From positions 3,917,001-3,981,000 of the forward strand of contig NZ_CP108569.1 of NCBI RefSeq assembly GCF_036010505.1: 64,000 nucleotides of DNA, in the 5' to 3' direction. Below, piece by piece: positions 23,622 to 31,415 of the stretch (position 1 is the stretch's first letter; each line of letters opens with the position of its first letter). A program made the position numbers and the translations under genes. Below the pieces are notes generated by a model. It did no database searches. It was given only the letters and a program-made list of their open reading frames with translations, and was not told where the DNA came from. This DNA comes from Streptomyces sp. NBC_01197 (GTDB lineage Bacteria; Actinomycetota; Actinomycetes; Streptomycetales; Streptomycetaceae).

Positions 23622-24590
23622 ATGGCAAAAGGACAAACGATAGCTTCTGATTCCTCGATAAGTGATGCTGATCTGGTGGACCCACGCCTGCTCAAGACCT
23701 TCTCGGCCGTCATCACGCACGGCTCCTTCTCCGACGCCGCCAGGGAGCTGGGCTACACCCAGTCCGCGGTGTCCCAGCAGATCGCCTCACTGGAAGGGGA
23801 GCTGGGCGTCGAGTTGGTCCGTCGACGGCCGGTCGGCCCGACGGAGGCCGGTACCCGGCTGATGGACCACGTGGCCTCGATCCTCCTGCGCATCGACGCC
23901 GCACGCGCGGAAGTCCAGAGGGTGAAGGGCGGAACCACCGGGCGGCTGACCGTCGGCATCTGTCCACTGGCGGCCACGGCACACGCACTGCGCATCATCG
24001 GTGAGGTGGCCCGGCGGGTCGGCGTGCACGAGCTGACGGTACGTACGCTGCCGCGCCAGGCCGTCGCCGAGGGCGTCGCCACCGGCGAACTGGACCTCGG
24101 CCTGGTCGACGGCTTCGCTCTGTCCGATGACCCCCTGCGCCCGCCCAGGGTGGCCGGGCTGCACGGCGCACCGGTCTGCCGGGAGCCGGTGGTGGTGGCC
24201 CTGCCGCCCCACCACCCCCTGGCACACCGCACGGGTCTGCGGCTGGCGGACCTGATCGACGCCCGGTGGATCGACGCTCCGGGCGTGAGCGCCCCCCTGG
24301 CGGACCTGTCCGCCGTGGTCGGAGACAGCCCCCATCTGCGGGTGGCCCTGCGATACGACGGCCACGACGTGCGTACGTACACCGAGCTGCTTGCCGGAGG
24401 ACAGGGCCTGGGCCTCCTCCCACGCTTCGCGCTCGCCGGGCGGCAGGACCTGGTCGGCATCCCACTGACACAGCCGGAGCTGTCCCACCGCGTCGAGGCC
24501 CTGCGCGTCACGGGCGGCCCACCGGTGGTGGACGACCTGGTCGCATCGCTCACCGAGCCCGTCGGCACCGAGATCCAGCCGCGAAGCTGA
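23622..24590 (+). CDS. LysR family transcriptional regulator
   Basis: A 322-residue LTTR. The winged HTH (about residues 19-78) reads LKTFSAVITHGSFSDAARELGYTQSAVSQQIASLEGELGVELV. The effector domain begins at GRLTVGICPLAATAH and has the two alpha/beta lobes (GELDLGLVDGFA, EPVVVALPPHHPLA, LLAGGQGLGLLPRFAL). It is divergent from the CTP-synthase-like gene across a gap of only about 20 bp, so the two promoters overlap and it probably regulates that gene. It is a second candidate regulator for the island. Alternative start: GTG in frame at 23675. Its stop lies in a 23-bp tandem repeat. Confidence 0.9.
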   Translation: MAKGQTIASDSSISDADLVDPRLLKTFSAVITHGSFSDAARELGYTQSAVSQQIASLEGELGVELVRRRPVGPTEAGTRLMDHVASILLRIDAARAEVQRVKGGTTGRLTVGICPLAATAHALRIIGEVARRVGVHELTVRTLPRQAVAEGVATGELDLGLVDGFALSDDPLRPPRVAGLHGAPVCREPVVVALPPHHPLAHRTGLRLADLIDARWIDAPGVSAPLADLSAVVGDSPHLRVALRYDGHDVRTYTELLAGGQGLGLLPRFALAGRQDLVGIPLTQPELSHRVEALRVTGGPPVVDDLVASLTEPVGTEIQPRS

Positions 24591-24629
24591 AGGAGGACAG
24601 GAAAAGAAGCTGAAGGAGGACAGGAAAAG
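24584..24629. repeat. Exact 23-bp tandem repeat at the LysR stop
   Basis: The 23-bp unit at 24584-24606 is repeated without mismatch at 24607-24629. The LysR stop codon lies in the first copy. Probably a slippage duplication; it also duplicates an AGGAGG-like string. Confidence 0.85.
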
Positions 24630-24631
24630 AC

Positions 24632-24665
24632 GAAGGCCCGAACCGTTTGCACGGTCCGGGCCTTC
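24632..24665. terminator. Hairpin at the outer element right end
   Basis: Stem GAAGGCCCGAACCGT pairs with ACGGTCCGGGCCTTC across a 4-nt loop, one mismatch. It is a near copy of the hairpin at 27155-27190 and holds the same place relative to a tRNA-Ser 3' sequence. It can terminate the LysR transcript. Confidence 0.7.
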
Positions 24666-24670
24666 TGCCT

Positions 24671-24725
24671 GCGGAGGATACGAGATCCGAACTTGTGAGG
24701 GGGTTGCCCCCAACATGCTTTCCAA
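24671..24725. other. Partial tRNA-Ser copy, junction of two tandem elements
   Basis: A second copy of the 3' half of the tRNA-Ser gene (acceptor strand GGAGGAT at 24673-24679 through CTTTCCAA), slightly decayed (CCGAACTTGT in place of TCGAACTCGT). To the right it continues AATGTTCGTC, as at 15.16 kb. To the left it has the element-type hairpin, as at 27.19 kb. It therefore marks the boundary between the outer (15.2-24.7 kb) and inner (24.7-27.2 kb) elements. Non-functional as a tRNA. Confidence 0.8.
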
Positions 24726-25034
24726 ATGTTCGTCCAGGTGTCCCGACGTCTCAATGGTCACGGCGTGGATGTCTTCGGACACGCGGCCGTGAACGTCGAG
24801 CACCGGCTGTCCCGTGTCATCGAACCTTGAGCATTGTCACCGAAGGTTGGTGATCGATAGGTTCGTGTCATCGAAGGTTGAGTGTGGCAGTACCGCCGTC
24901 GGCAGGGGTGAGTGAGGGCCTGGCGGCGGAAGAACGTTCGGCGAAAGTCACAGTGACCGCATCGCGAACGCATCTGGACGGTCTCTCCGGTCAGAACCTG
25001 GTCCTTTCTGAAGCTGGCGAGCGGAGCGGCAGCG
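24726..25034. other. Non-coding left end of the inner element
   Basis: About 310 bp without a gene. It holds the left arm of a 42-bp inverted repeat (24808-24849) and a third, partial copy of its core (about 24865-24884), then unrecognised sequence up to the HAD stop. Confidence 0.55.
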
Positions 25035-25917
25035 TCACGCCACCATCCCGAGCACAGCCTGCAGCCCGTCCGGCCGGCTCTCTACCGGAAGGTGCTCCAC
25101 CGGCAGGTAGCGGCACCCGACCGTCTCGGCCCCGCCATCCTTCTGCCGCTCGTCACCGACCATCAGTGCTTCGGCGGGGTTGACGCCCAGCTGGTCGCAG
25201 GCGAGCCGGAAGATCCGTGGATCGGGTTTGTCCATCCCCACCTCGTACGAGAATATGTTTGCGTCGATGTACGGCGTGAGGCCGAGCGCGTCGAAAACCG
25301 GCCGCCAGTCCCAGCCGACGTTGCTCACGACCGCGATCCGCACACCCCGCTCGCGCAGCCCGCGCAGCACGTCGAGGGCGTCCGGGTAGAGCCGCCATGC
25401 GGCCGGCTGGAACGTCCGCTCATACAGCGCGTCGTACAGGCCCTCCCAGGGCAGGTCCGCCCGCCGCGCCAGACCGGTGAACGCCGCACGGTGCGCCTCC
25501 TCGCTGCTGTCGCGCGCCCGCCACACCGCGGCCAGCTGATCCGGCACCACCCGTGGCGGCGTGCCACCGGGTACGGCCCCCGCGGCGTCGAGCCGCTCCC
25601 CATACAGCCGTACTTCCTCGTCAGATGCCTCGATGCCGCGATCGTCGAGCACCCCGCGCAGCCAGCTCTGGGCTGACTCAATCCGCAGCAGGGTCCCGGA
25701 CGCGTCGAACAACACACCCTTAATCGTCATGATCGCGACCCTAGCCGCAGCACACCGTCGAGCGTCAGGACCCTGGCGACAGTTCACTGTCGAGCGTCAA
25801 GACCGCGAGACCGCTCCCAGGATCAGAAACAGGCTCTGACCTGACCGAGCAGACGAGGCAAGCGAGCACACCGCTCAACCTTCGGTGACATCACTCAAGG
25901 TTCGATGACACGGGACA
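24808..25917. mobile_element. Inverted-repeat unit carrying a HAD gene (no transposase)
   Basis: Left arm 24808-24849 and right arm 25876-25917 are inverted copies, 39 of 42 identical, with the three mismatches adjacent. Each arm contains two sub-repeats of a TGTCATCGAACCTTGA-like motif, and a third sub-repeat lies inside the left end. Multiple terminal sub-repeats resemble IS21-type ends, but no transposase is present. The only cargo is the HAD gene. The right arm abuts the truncated integrase N-terminus. Confidence 0.6.
25035..25730 (-). CDS. HAD-IA family hydrolase
   Basis: A 231-residue cytosolic hydrolase. Motif I is VLFDASGTLL: the first Asp is kept but the usual DGTL second Asp is Ser (DASGT), as in some dehalogenase and phosphatase-like HADs. 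Motif II is IAVVSNVGW, motif III K in MDKPDPRIF, motif IV MVGDERQKDGGAE. A C1 cap (about 18-90) is present. Substrate unknown. Start ATG at 25730; upstream in-frame codons read through non-conserved sequence. It is alone inside the 42-bp inverted repeats, probably passenger cargo. Confidence 0.85.
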   Translation of the reverse strand: MTIKGVLFDASGTLLRIESAQSWLRGVLDDRGIEASDEEVRLYGERLDAAGAVPGGTPPRVVPDQLAAVWRARDSSEEAHRAAFTGLARRADLPWEGLYDALYERTFQPAAWRLYPDALDVLRGLRERGVRIAVVSNVGWDWRPVFDALGLTPYIDANIFSYEVGMDKPDPRIFRLACDQLGVNPAEALMVGDERQKDGGAETVGCRYLPVEHLPVESRPDGLQAVLGMVA

Positions 25918-25994
25918 CCGGCTTGCGACAGATCACGCAGTGGCCCCGGAGCAGCAGGGGTGAGGTGCCGGCCGGCGAGGACCGACGCCATGTC

Positions 25995-27131
25995 ATGAGC
26001 AAGCTCAATGAAGGGGAGGTCATCAAGAAGGTTCGCGAGCTGGAGAAGCAGGGAGACGCGGGAAAGGTCCGGAAGCCGGGGCGGGTGTGGGCCGTCAAGA
26101 CATGGCTTCAGCACTGGGTGGAGGAGATCGCCGAACCGTCGGTGCGGGAGAACACCTATGCCGGGTACGAGATTGCCGTCAGAGTCCACCTGACTCCCGG
26201 TCTCGGTGCTCATCGCCTCGACAAGCTGGAGCCGGAACACCTGGAGCGCTTCTACACGAAGATGCTGGCCAACGGCAGTAAGCCCGCAACCGCCCACCAG
26301 GCTCACCGCACCATCCGAACAGCGCTCAACCACGCCATGAGGCGCGGCCACGTCACCCGGAACGTCGCCACGCTCGCCGTCCCGCCCCGCATCGAAGACG
26401 AAGAGGTGGAGCCGTACGACATCGAAGAGGTGCAGCAACTCCTCTCCGAAGCGGCCAAGCTACGGAACAGCGCACGCTGGTCCATCGCGCTCGCCCTCGG
26501 CCTCCGTCAGGGCGAAGCACTGGAGCTGCGCTGGTCGGACGTGGACCTCCCGGCAGGAATCCTGCGGGTCCGCAAGAACCGTCTGCGGCCCAAGTACCTG
26601 CACGGCTGCGGGGGAGAGTGCGGAAGCAAGCCCGGCTACTGCAAGCAGCGCGTCAGGAAGAACGAGGACACGGCCAACACGAAGTCCGTGCCGGGCGCCG
26701 GGCCATCGGCGTGCCGGACGAACTGGTCCGTCTCCTGGAGCTGCACCGCAAGGAACAGGATCAGGAGCGCCGTCGGGCCGCTCAGGAGTGGTGCGAGACG
26801 GGGGTTCGTCTTCACCTCACCCGTCGGCGCCCCCTTGGTGCCGAGTACTGACTACGACGCGTGGAAGCAGTTGCTCATCGATGCCAAGGTGCGCGACGGG
26901 CGCTTGCACGATGCCCGGCACACCGCCGCCACGGTGCTGCTCATCCTGGGAGTCCCGGAGCGCGTAGTGATGCAGATCATGGGCTGGTCGTCCACGGCGA
27001 TGGCGGCCCGCTACCAGCACGTGACCGGCGGCATCCTGCAAGACGCGGCCAAGCAGGTTGGTGGACTCATCTGGGAGATCGCGAAGAGCGACGAGGGAAC
27101 ATCGAAGGAGGCCCCCGAACAGCCTCGTTGA
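25995..27131 (+). CDS. Tyrosine recombinase/integrase, damaged
   Basis: A 378-residue integrase of the actinomycete ICE type, ending 65 bp from the tRNA-Ser gene it should target. The core-binding domain is about 30-125 (VRENTYAGYEIAVRVHLTPGLG). Catalytic residues visible: R171 (LGLRQGEALELRW), H305 and R308 (LHDARHTAA), W331 in place of the second His, and Y340 (ARYQHV). A Cys cluster (GCGGECGSKPGYC) follows the first Arg. Residues about 232-269 (26688-26801) are out of register; the expected sequence AIGVPDELVRLLELHRKEQ is in another frame, so two compensating indels exist. The N-terminal arm-binding domain of about 50 residues is missing, apparently removed by the inverted-repeat unit. Activity is doubtful. 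Confidence 0.85.
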   Translation: MSKLNEGEVIKKVRELEKQGDAGKVRKPGRVWAVKTWLQHWVEEIAEPSVRENTYAGYEIAVRVHLTPGLGAHRLDKLEPEHLERFYTKMLANGSKPATAHQAHRTIRTALNHAMRRGHVTRNVATLAVPPRIEDEEVEPYDIEEVQQLLSEAAKLRNSARWSIALALGLRQGEALELRWSDVDLPAGILRVRKNRLRPKYLHGCGGECGSKPGYCKQRVRKNEDTANTKSVPGAGPSACRTNWSVSWSCTARNRIRSAVGPLRSGARRGFVFTSPVGAPLVPSTDYDAWKQLLIDAKVRDGRLHDARHTAATVLLILGVPERVVMQIMGWSSTAMAARYQHVTGGILQDAAKQVGGLIWEIAKSDEGTSKEAPEQPR

Positions 27132-27154
27132 GCTGTGGTTGAGACTGCACAAGC

Positions 27155-27190
27155 AGAAGGCCCGGACCGTGTGAACGGTCCGGGCCTTCT
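27155..27190. terminator. Hairpin between integrase and tRNA-Ser
   Basis: A perfect 16-bp stem (AGAAGGCCCGGACCGT with its complement) and a 4-nt loop. It can terminate the integrase transcript from the left and the tRNA-Ser transcript from the right. It is duplicated at 24632-24665. Confidence 0.8.
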
Positions 27191-27195
27191 AGCTG

Positions 27196-27280
27196 CGGAG
27201 GATACGAGATTCGAACTCGTGAGGGGTTGCCCCCAACACGCTTTCCAAGCGTGCGCCCTAGGCCACTAGGCGAATCCTCC
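27196..27280 (-). tRNA. tRNA-Ser (anticodon GGA)
   Basis: Complete class II tRNA. Acceptor stem GGAGGAT with ATCCTCC, discriminator G, anticodon loop CTTGGAAAG giving GGA (reads UCC/UCU), a long variable arm (GTTGGGGGCAACCCC) and the T-arm GTTCGAATC. The 3' end is followed by CA, not a full CCA. It is the integration target of the two tandem elements to its left; partial copies are at 15104-15160 and 24671-24725. Confidence 0.95.
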
Positions 27281-27356
27281 GCGGCAAACAATACAAGACG
27301 TTGAGGAGTGCTAGCGAACTCGATTCCACCCCGGTGGATCAGCTAGGGTGTGGGTC

Positions 27357-27444
27357 AGCCCCTCACGTGGCGCTATCTGACTGAACTCCCCCAGGGCCGG
27401 AAGGCAGCAAGGGTAGGTTGGCTCTGGCGGGTGCGTGGGGGGCC
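27357..27444 (+). ncRNA. ffs: Signal recognition particle RNA, small bacterial (4.5S)
   Basis: Contains the universally conserved SRP domain IV strings GGCCGGAAGGCAGCAAGGG on one strand and GACTGAACTCCCCCA opposite. The ends pair: GCCCCTCACG near 27359 with CGTGGGGGGC near 27434. It lies 5' of dnaX, where the Streptomyces gene is found. A TAGGGT at 27344-27349 is a plausible -10 box. The exact ends are estimated from pairing. Confidence 0.88.
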
Positions 27445-27523
27445 CTTTGCGTTCCCGGGGCGTTCTCCGGGTGTGGGTCGCTCGGGGCGTGGGTTGTCAG
27501 TGGGCCCCGATAACCTCGTACAT

Positions 27524-29830
27524 GTGTCGTCCCTTGCGCTCTACCGCCGCTACCGTCCCGAATCGTTCGCCGAGGTCATCGGGCAGGAGCACGTCACTGC
27601 CCCGTTGCAGCAGGCTCTGCGGAACAACCGGGTCAACCACGCGTATCTGTTCAGCGGGCCGCGCGGCTGTGGCAAGACCACCAGTGCGCGGATCCTCGCC
27701 CGCTGTCTGAACTGTGAGCAGGGGCCCACTCCCACGCCGTGCGGTGAGTGCCAGTCCTGCCAGGACCTCGCGCGCAACGGGCCGGGGTCGATCGATGTCA
27801 TCGAGATCGACGCGGCTTCGCACGGTGGCGTGGACGACGCCCGTGATCTGCGCGAGAAGGCGTTCTTCGGGCCGGCGAGCAGTCGTTACAAGATCTACAT
27901 CATCGACGAGGCGCACATGGTCACGTCGGCGGGGTTCAACGCCCTGCTGAAGGTGGTCGAGGAGCCCCCGGAGCATCTCAAGTTCATCTTCGCGACCACC
28001 GAACCCGAGAAGGTCATCGGTACCATCCGGTCGCGTACGCACCACTACCCCTTCCGGCTTGTGCCGCCCAGCACCCTGCGCGACTACCTCGGCGAGGTGT
28101 GCGGGCAGGAGGGCGCCCAGGTCGCGGACGGCGTGCTGCCCCTCGTCGTGCGGGCCGGGGCGGGGTCCGTGCGGGACTCTATGTCCGTCATGGACCAGTT
28201 GCTGGCAGGCGCGGGCGAGGAAGGTGTGACGTATGCCATGGCCACCGCCCTCCTCGGCTACACGGACGGGACGCTCCTCGACTCCGTCATCGATGCCTTC
28301 GCCTCCTCGGACGGAGCCGCCGCCTTCGAGCTCGTCGACCAGGTCATCGAGCGCGGCAATGATCCACGCCGGTTCGTGGCCGACCTCCTGGAGCGGCTGC
28401 GCGACCTGGTGATCCTGGCCGCCGTGCCGGACGCGGGGGAGAAGGGGCTGATCGACGCTCCGGCGGATGTCGTCGCGCGGATGCAGGCGCAGGCCTCCGT
28501 CTTCGGCGCCGCCGAGCTGAGCCGCGCGGCGGACCTGGTCAACACCGGGCTCACCGAGATGCGCGGTGCCACCTCCCCGCGGCTCCAGCTCGAACTGATC
28601 TGTGCGCGGGTGCTGCTCCCGGCCGCCTTCGACGACGAGCGCTCCCTGCAGGCCCGGCTGGACCGCCTGGAGCGCGGCGGCGCCTTTGTGCCCGGCGGGC
28701 AGGGGCCCGCCATGGGGTACGTACCGGGCGCCGAGGCGCATCCGACGATGGCTGCGCCCGCCGCGACGACTGGCGGGCCGGGTGGGCCTGTTGGGACTGG
28801 GGGCCCTTCCGGGCCCGGCATGACGGTTGCGCCCGGCACGGGGCCCGCCGCCGCCCGCGCCGCTGCCCGGGGGGACAGCCCGGGTGCCGGGGCCGGCGGT
28901 GGTGCGGCGCCCGGCGCAGGTCCTGCGGGTGCCCCCCCTGCTCCGGCCGGGCCTTCCGCTGAGGCTGCGAATGCCCCCTCGGCCGCTCCGGCCGCTACGT
29001 CCGCTCAGCCCGCCGCTCCCGCGCAGCCTCCCGCCCCGGCCTCCGCCGCACGGCAGCCCGGAGCCTGGCCCGGTGCTGCCGCCCCCGCGGCCCAGTCGCA
29101 GACCCAGCCTCAGTCGCAGCGCCCGGCGGGCAGTTGGCCGTCGGCCACTGCTCCGGGGCAGGGGCAGCCCGCGCAGGCGGCCCCTCCGGCTGCGTCCGCC
29201 GCCCCGCCGTCCGCGCCCCCCGCCGCGCCCGCCCCCGGCATGGCACAGGGGGCGGCCCAGGTGCGGAACATGTGGCCCGACATCCTTGAGGCCGTCAAGA
29301 ACCGGCGCCGCTTTACCTGGATCCTGCTCAGTCAGAACGCCCAGGTCGCCGGTTTCGACGGGACCACCCTCCAGCTCGGCTTCCCCAATTCGGGCGCCCG
29401 GGACAACTTCGCGTCCAGCGGCAGCGAGGACGTACTGAAGCAGGTCCTCGCCGACCAGTTCCACGTCCAGTGGAGAGTCGACGCGATCGTCGACCCCTCC
29501 GGCGGTACGCAGCCTCCGGGCGGCAGCAATCACCCCGGCCCCGGCGGTTCCTCCCCCGCGCCGCCGCGCCCGGCGCCCCAGGCCGGAGGCGGTTCCGCCG
29601 CGTCCGGACCGGTCCAGCAGCCGCCCGCCCCTGAACCCCCGCCGCGCCAGCGGCCGCAGGCCTTCCGGGAGCCCGAGCCGCCGGTGCCGGACGGTCCGCC
29701 GCCCGTCTCGCTGGAGGACGACACCCCCGAGGACGACGACCCCGACCTGGTCGACTCGGCGCTCTCCGGCCACGATCTGATCGTGCGCGAGCTGGGGGCG
29801 ACCGTGGTCGAGGAGTACACGAACGAGTAG
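27524..29830 (+). CDS. dnaX: DNA polymerase III subunits gamma and tau
   Basis: A 768-residue clamp-loader ATPase. From the N-terminus: LALYRRYRPESFAEVIGQEHV, Walker A FSGPRGCGKTTSARI, a four-Cys zinc module (CLNC, then CGECQSCQDL), Walker B KIYIIDEAHMV, sensor 1 FIFATTEPEKV and SRC-like IRSRTHHYPF. Domain III follows, then a long Pro/Ala/Gln linker (about 400-590) and a tau-specific C-terminal domain (NMWPDILEAVKNRRRFTWILLSQNA), with an acidic tail. It loads the beta clamp at the fork. GTG at 27524 matches the conserved start; the open frame upstream overlaps ffs. No obvious slippery A-run for gamma frameshifting was seen. Confidence 0.95.
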   Translation: MSSLALYRRYRPESFAEVIGQEHVTAPLQQALRNNRVNHAYLFSGPRGCGKTTSARILARCLNCEQGPTPTPCGECQSCQDLARNGPGSIDVIEIDAASHGGVDDARDLREKAFFGPASSRYKIYIIDEAHMVTSAGFNALLKVVEEPPEHLKFIFATTEPEKVIGTIRSRTHHYPFRLVPPSTLRDYLGEVCGQEGAQVADGVLPLVVRAGAGSVRDSMSVMDQLLAGAGEEGVTYAMATALLGYTDGTLLDSVIDAFASSDGAAAFELVDQVIERGNDPRRFVADLLERLRDLVILAAVPDAGEKGLIDAPADVVARMQAQASVFGAAELSRAADLVNTGLTEMRGATSPRLQLELICARVLLPAAFDDERSLQARLDRLERGGAFVPGGQGPAMGYVPGAEAHPTMAAPAATTGGPGGPVGTGGPSGPGMTVAPGTGPAAARAAARGDSPGAGAGGGAAPGAGPAGAPPAPAGPSAEAANAPSAAPAATSAQPAAPAQPPAPASAARQPGAWPGAAAPAAQSQTQPQSQRPAGSWPSATAPGQGQPAQAAPPAASAAPPSAPPAAPAPGMAQGAAQVRNMWPDILEAVKNRRRFTWILLSQNAQVAGFDGTTLQLGFPNSGARDNFASSGSEDVLKQVLADQFHVQWRVDAIVDPSGGTQPPGGSNHPGPGGSSPAPPRPAPQAGGGSAASGPVQQPPAPEPPPRQRPQAFREPEPPVPDGPPPVSLEDDTPEDDDPDLVDSALSGHDLIVRELGATVVEEYTNE

Positions 29831-29961
29831 ACCGATCAGAACGAGTAACCGGCCGCGTCACGTACGTGGAGGAAGCTACGAACACGTGCGTCCGCCGCTT
29901 TCGGTGGCCCGCACAAGGCCCGCGCCGGGCCGGCCCCGGTGCGCGGGCTAGGCTTCGCACC

Positions 29962-31212
29962 GTGAAGGTCCTTGTCATCGGCGGCGGCGCCCGCGAACAC
30001 GCCCTGTGCCGCTCTCTTTCCCTCGACCCCGAGGTCACCTCCCTGCACTGTGCCCCCGGCAACGCGGGCATCGCGGAAGTGGCCGAGCTGCACGCGGTGG
30101 ACGCGCTGGACGGCGCGGACGTCGCCCGGCTCGCCGTCCGCCTCGGCGCCGGACTCGTCGTCGTCGGCCCCGAGGCGCCCCTGGTCGCCGGTGTCGCCGA
30201 CGCCGTACGGGACGCTGGTATCCCGTGCTTCGGTCCGAGCCGCGAAGCCGCGCAGCTGGAGGGCTCCAAGGCCTTCGCCAAGGACGTGATGGCGGGGGCG
30301 AACGTCCCCACCGCCCGTGCCTATGTCTGCACCACCCCGGCGGAGATCGACACGGCGCTCGACGCCTTCGGCGCCCCGTACGTGGTGAAGGACGACGGTC
30401 TGGCCGCCGGCAAGGGCGTCGTCGTGACCGAGGACGTCGCGGCCGCCCGCGCCCATGCGCTGGCCTGCGGCCGTGTGGTCATCGAGGAGTTCCTGGACGG
30501 CCCGGAGGTCTCGCTCTTCGCGATCTCGGACGGGGTGACCGTCCTCCCGCTCCAGCCCGCGCAGGACTTCAAGCGCGCGCTCGACGGCGACGAGGGGCCC
30601 AACACCGGCGGCATGGGCGCGTACTCCCCGCTCCCCTGGGCCGACCCCAAGCTGGTCGACGAGGTCATGCAGACCGTGCTCCAGCCGACCGTCGACGAGC
30701 TGCGCCGCCGGGGTACGCCCTTCGCGGGGCTGCTGTACGCGGGCCTCGCGATCACCTCACGCGGGGTGCGGGTCATCGAGTTCAACGCCCGGTTCGGCGA
30801 CCCCGAGACCCAGGTGGTGCTGGCCAGGCTGAAGACCCCGCTGGCCGGTGTCCTGCTGAACGCGGCCAACGGCACCCTCGACACGGTCCCCCCGCTGAAC
30901 TGGCGCGACGAGGCTGCCGTGACCGTCGTCATCGCCTCGCACAACTACCCGGACACTCCGCGCACGGGTGACCCCATCGGCGGGCTCGACGAGGTGGCGG
31001 CCCAGGATGCGCCCCATGCGTACGTTCTGCACGCCGGTACCAGGCAGGACGGCGACGCGGTGGTGAGCGCGGGCGGCCGGGTGCTCTCGGTGACCGCCAC
31101 CGGCGCCGATCTGGGGGAGGCCCGTCAGCGCGCGTACACCGCGCTGGGCAGGGTGCGGCTCGAAGGGGCGCAGCATCGTACGGACATCGCTGCGAAAGCC
31201 GCAGGCGTCTGA
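29962..31212 (+). CDS. purD: Phosphoribosylamine-glycine ligase (GARS)
   Basis: A 416-residue ATP-grasp enzyme making GAR from phosphoribosylamine, glycine and ATP, step 2 of IMP synthesis. The N-domain reads VKVLVIGGGAREHAL. ATP-grasp features are VKDDGLAAGKGVVV and EEFLDGPEVSLF, with LDGDEGPNTGGMGAYSP and FNARFGDPETQ near the metal site. The usual length is about 420. GTG start at 29962 with no strong Shine-Dalgarno visible. It is 131 bp after dnaX and is the first of seven purine genes in the window. Confidence 0.96.
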   Translation: MKVLVIGGGAREHALCRSLSLDPEVTSLHCAPGNAGIAEVAELHAVDALDGADVARLAVRLGAGLVVVGPEAPLVAGVADAVRDAGIPCFGPSREAAQLEGSKAFAKDVMAGANVPTARAYVCTTPAEIDTALDAFGAPYVVKDDGLAAGKGVVVTEDVAAARAHALACGRVVIEEFLDGPEVSLFAISDGVTVLPLQPAQDFKRALDGDEGPNTGGMGAYSPLPWADPKLVDEVMQTVLQPTVDELRRRGTPFAGLLYAGLAITSRGVRVIEFNARFGDPETQVVLARLKTPLAGVLLNAANGTLDTVPPLNWRDEAAVTVVIASHNYPDTPRTGDPIGGLDEVAAQDAPHAYVLHAGTRQDGDAVVSAGGRVLSVTATGADLGEARQRAYTALGRVRLEGAQHRTDIAAKAAGV

Positions 31213-31415
31213 CCGCTTTTCGTCAGCACCTTTACCCAAAGCCATTCCATCGAGTGACGACTGCCCCATCCGGATGACGCTTGCCGGGACCCCAACTAGT
31301 CTGCGGCGCAGGCATTCCGGCACTTGGCCCACCGGCATTGCGATGTCAGTGGCGGGTGCCACAGTGGGGGAGTGAGCAAAGCCGTCGCAGGGGCAGAGGG
31401 GGGTGACGTCCAGCC

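Noticed and set aside
27497..29773. 758-codon minus-strand frame opposite dnaX
   Set aside because: Antisense shadow of dnaX, Gly/Arg-rich low complexity, no ribosome site or motif.
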